In this document: piece after piece, positions 62,484-64,000 of the stretch | How the letters are laid out: each line of letters begins with the position of its first letter | Position numbering within the stretch: position 1 is the stretch's first letter | Origin: Deinococcus aestuarii | GTDB taxonomy: Bacteria; Deinococcota; Deinococci; Deinococcales; Deinococcaceae | DNA: 64,000 nucleotides | NCBI RefSeq assembly: GCF_018863415.1 | Contig: NZ_JAHKSN010000014.1 | Coordinates: 56,255 to 120,254, forward strand | Direction of reading: 5' to 3' | Notes under the pieces: model-generated | The model's database searches: none | What the model was told of the DNA's origin: nothing | What the model saw: only the letters and a program-made list of their open reading frames with translations | Program-made: the position numbers and the translations under genes

Positions 62484-63920
62484 ATGCTGTACCCCGTCCA
62501 GAACGACAAGCGCAACCGCCTCGACCTCAGCGGCATCTGGGATTTCCAGACCGACCCGGACCACGTGGGCGAGACCGAGGGCTGGGCCCAGGGCTTGAGC
62601 GGTGAAATCCGCCCGATGGCCGTGCCCGGAAGCTGGAACGAGCAGTACGCCGACCTGTTCAATTACCTCGACCTCTCGTGGTACGTCCGCAAGACCTACG
62701 TGCCGAGGAGCTGGCAGGGCCAGCGCGTCATGATCCGCGTCGGCTCCGCACCGTACTACGCCGAGGTATACGTGAACGGCACCAAGGTCGGCTCGCACGA
62801 GGGCGGGCACCTGCCCTTCGAGTTCGACATCACCGATCAGGTGAAATGGGACGAGGAAAACACCGTCGCCGTCAGCGTGGAGAACAACCTCTCGCCCCAG
62901 CGGGTGCCGTCGGGCAACATGGATTCGGCCATCGGGGCCTTCGCGTCCTACCCCAAGACGACCTACGACTTCTTCCCCTTCGCGGGACTCCACCGCCCGG
63001 TGTGGCTGTACTCGGTGCCGCAGCGCCACATCCAGGACGTGAGGGTCGTGACCGACCTCCAGGGCTCGGACGGCGTAGTGAGGGTGAAGGTGAATGCGAA
63101 TGCCGGGACGGGGCGCCTCGACCTCGGGGACGTGGGAGCCGACCTGTCCTTCGAGAACGGCGTGGCCGAGGCCGAACTGCGCGTCCCGAACGCCCGGTTC
63201 TGGTCGGACAAGGACCCCTTCCTGTACGACCTGCACGTCCGCACGGAGGACGACCACTACAGCCTCAAGGTGGGCATCCGCACCGTGGCGGTGGAGGGCG
63301 GGAAGATTCTGCTCAACGGCGAGCCCGTCAAGCTCAACGGCTTCGGGCGGCACGAGGACTTCATCGCCAGCGGCAAGGGGCTGAACCTGCCGCTGCTGGT
63401 CAAGGATTACCAACTGATGCGCTGGACGGGTGCGAACGCCTACCGCACCAGCCACTACCCTTACTCCGAAGAGGAGATGATGCTCGCCGACCAGGAGGGC
63501 TTCCTGATCATCGACGAGATTCCCGCCGTCTCGCTGAACTTCGAGAACGAGGAGAACGTCGCCGCCCGGCTGAGGATGTGCCAGCAGCAGATCGACGAGC
63601 TGGTCGCCCGCGACAAGAACCACCCCTCGGTGGTGATGTGGTGCGTGGCGAACGAGCCCATGCCCGGAAACCTGAAACTCGCCGGGGCGGGCACGAAAGA
63701 GGACTACCAGAACGACCCCACCGCCGAGCGCGGCGAGGTCTTCCTGAACACGCTGGTGCGGCAGGCCAAGGACCTCGATTCCACCCGCCCTGTCACCATC
63801 GTCGGCCTGATGGGTGGCCCGACCGCCTGGCTCGCCGAGACGGACGTGATCTGCATCAACCGCTACTGGGGCTGGTACGTCCTAGAGGCTGGGCAAAGCC
63901 CTATCCAAAAAATGGCTTGA
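62484..63920 (+). pseudogene. uidA: Beta-glucuronidase (GH2) truncated by an insertion sequence
   Basis: The first 465 residues encode a GH2 beta-glucuronidase: sugar-binding jelly roll (DLSGIWDFQTDP), Ig-like domain and TIM barrel with NGFGRHEDF and the acid/base Glu391 in VVMWCVANEPMPG. After INRYWGWYV the sequence departs to [12 protein letters not shown] and stops. Intact enzymes continue for over 100 residues including the nucleophile Glu (TEFGAD-type), which is absent. The break coincides with the end of an IS5-type element, so the enzyme should be inactive. The start at 62484 follows AAAGGAGAACCCCC. Confidence 0.88.
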
Positions 63921-64000
63921 TTTTCGCCAGCATCAGAACGCAAGCGGCAACAAAGTGAAAGCCGATCAGAGTAGAGGACAAGCGTTCTAAATCTCGTCCC
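63884..64000 (-). mobile_element. IS5-family insertion sequence, right part cut by window edge
   Basis: From about 63884 the base composition drops and the sequence begins with a CTAG likely target duplication followed by AGGCTGGGCAAAGCC, a plausible terminal repeat. On the minus strand the frame encodes a transposase C-terminus. The rest of the element lies beyond the window. Confidence 0.75.
63901..64000 (-). CDS. IS5-family transposase, C-terminal fragment (partial)
   Basis: The last 33 codons of a transposase read [31 protein letters not shown] and stop at 63901. The pattern (RDLERL...GFHFVA...MLAKI) matches the ends of DDE transposases of the IS5 group common in Deinococcus. The gene continues outside the window. 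Confidence 0.75.
   Translation of the reverse strand, partial: GRDLERLSSTLIGFHFVAACVLMLAKIKPFFG

Overview
The window is very GC-rich, has almost no gaps between genes, and carries many start codons preceded by a TANNNT hexamer only 5-8 bases upstream, which is the signature of leaderless transcripts. Together with the gene content (P-type copper ATPase, paired SulP transporters, HdeD and DUF421 membrane proteins, a type III polyketide synthase set) this suggests a Deinococcus-like member of the Deinococcota. The assignment is an inference; no rRNA or other marker gene is present.

Layout. 0.1-4.5 kb: an apiosidase-like lipoprotein and an SDR/FAD oxidoreductase pair. 4.7-10.7 kb: an orphan FtsX-type permease, a CrtO-like acyltransferase, and a translationally coupled minus-strand set of type III polyketide synthase, methyltransferase, FAD monooxygenase and glycosyltransferase, with a divergent GntR regulator at 10.8 kb. 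11.9-19.2 kb: copA, then an oxidoreductase/AraC group. 19.9-33.7 kb: a nine-gene minus-strand operon (sugar-binding protein, two permeases, GH78, GH3, GH78, a quercetinase-like bicupin, two alpha/beta hydrolases) divergent from an IclR regulator. I read it as uptake and complete dismantling of rhamnosylated phenolic glycosides such as flavonol glycosides. 34.6-43 kb: assorted genes including two truncated genes joined at a breakpoint near 36.13 kb, a ring-cleaving dioxygenase and a large membrane phospholipase D protein. 43.3-53.8 kb: a long minus-strand run with a sulfatase, its formylglycine-generating enzyme, two SulP transporters and an SBF-family transporter, headed by a chimeric DUF1269/SDR gene. 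54.7-63.9 kb: sugar-acid metabolism: SMP-30 lactonase, a divergent glucose-6-phosphate-dehydrogenase-like enzyme without the usual phosphate-binding Tyr/Lys, a LacI regulator, and a divergent SDR mannonate oxidoreductase / uxaC / MFS / beta-glucuronidase operon. The last gene is cut by an IS5-type element whose end lies at the edge of the window.

How it fits together. The theme is plant-type glycoside and phenolic catabolism: glycosides enter by ABC import, are trimmed by cytosolic rhamnosidases and a GH3 enzyme, and the aglycone appears to be opened by the bicupin and hydrolysed. Glucuronides enter through the MFS carrier and pass through UxaC and mannonate oxidoreductase. A sulfatase with its own activase and sulfate transporters could handle sulfated conjugates. 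Separately, the polyketide set probably makes a methylated, hydroxylated, glycosylated and perhaps acylated aromatic lipid. Several loci show recent decay: two deletion-type chimeras, one frameshift and one IS insertion.
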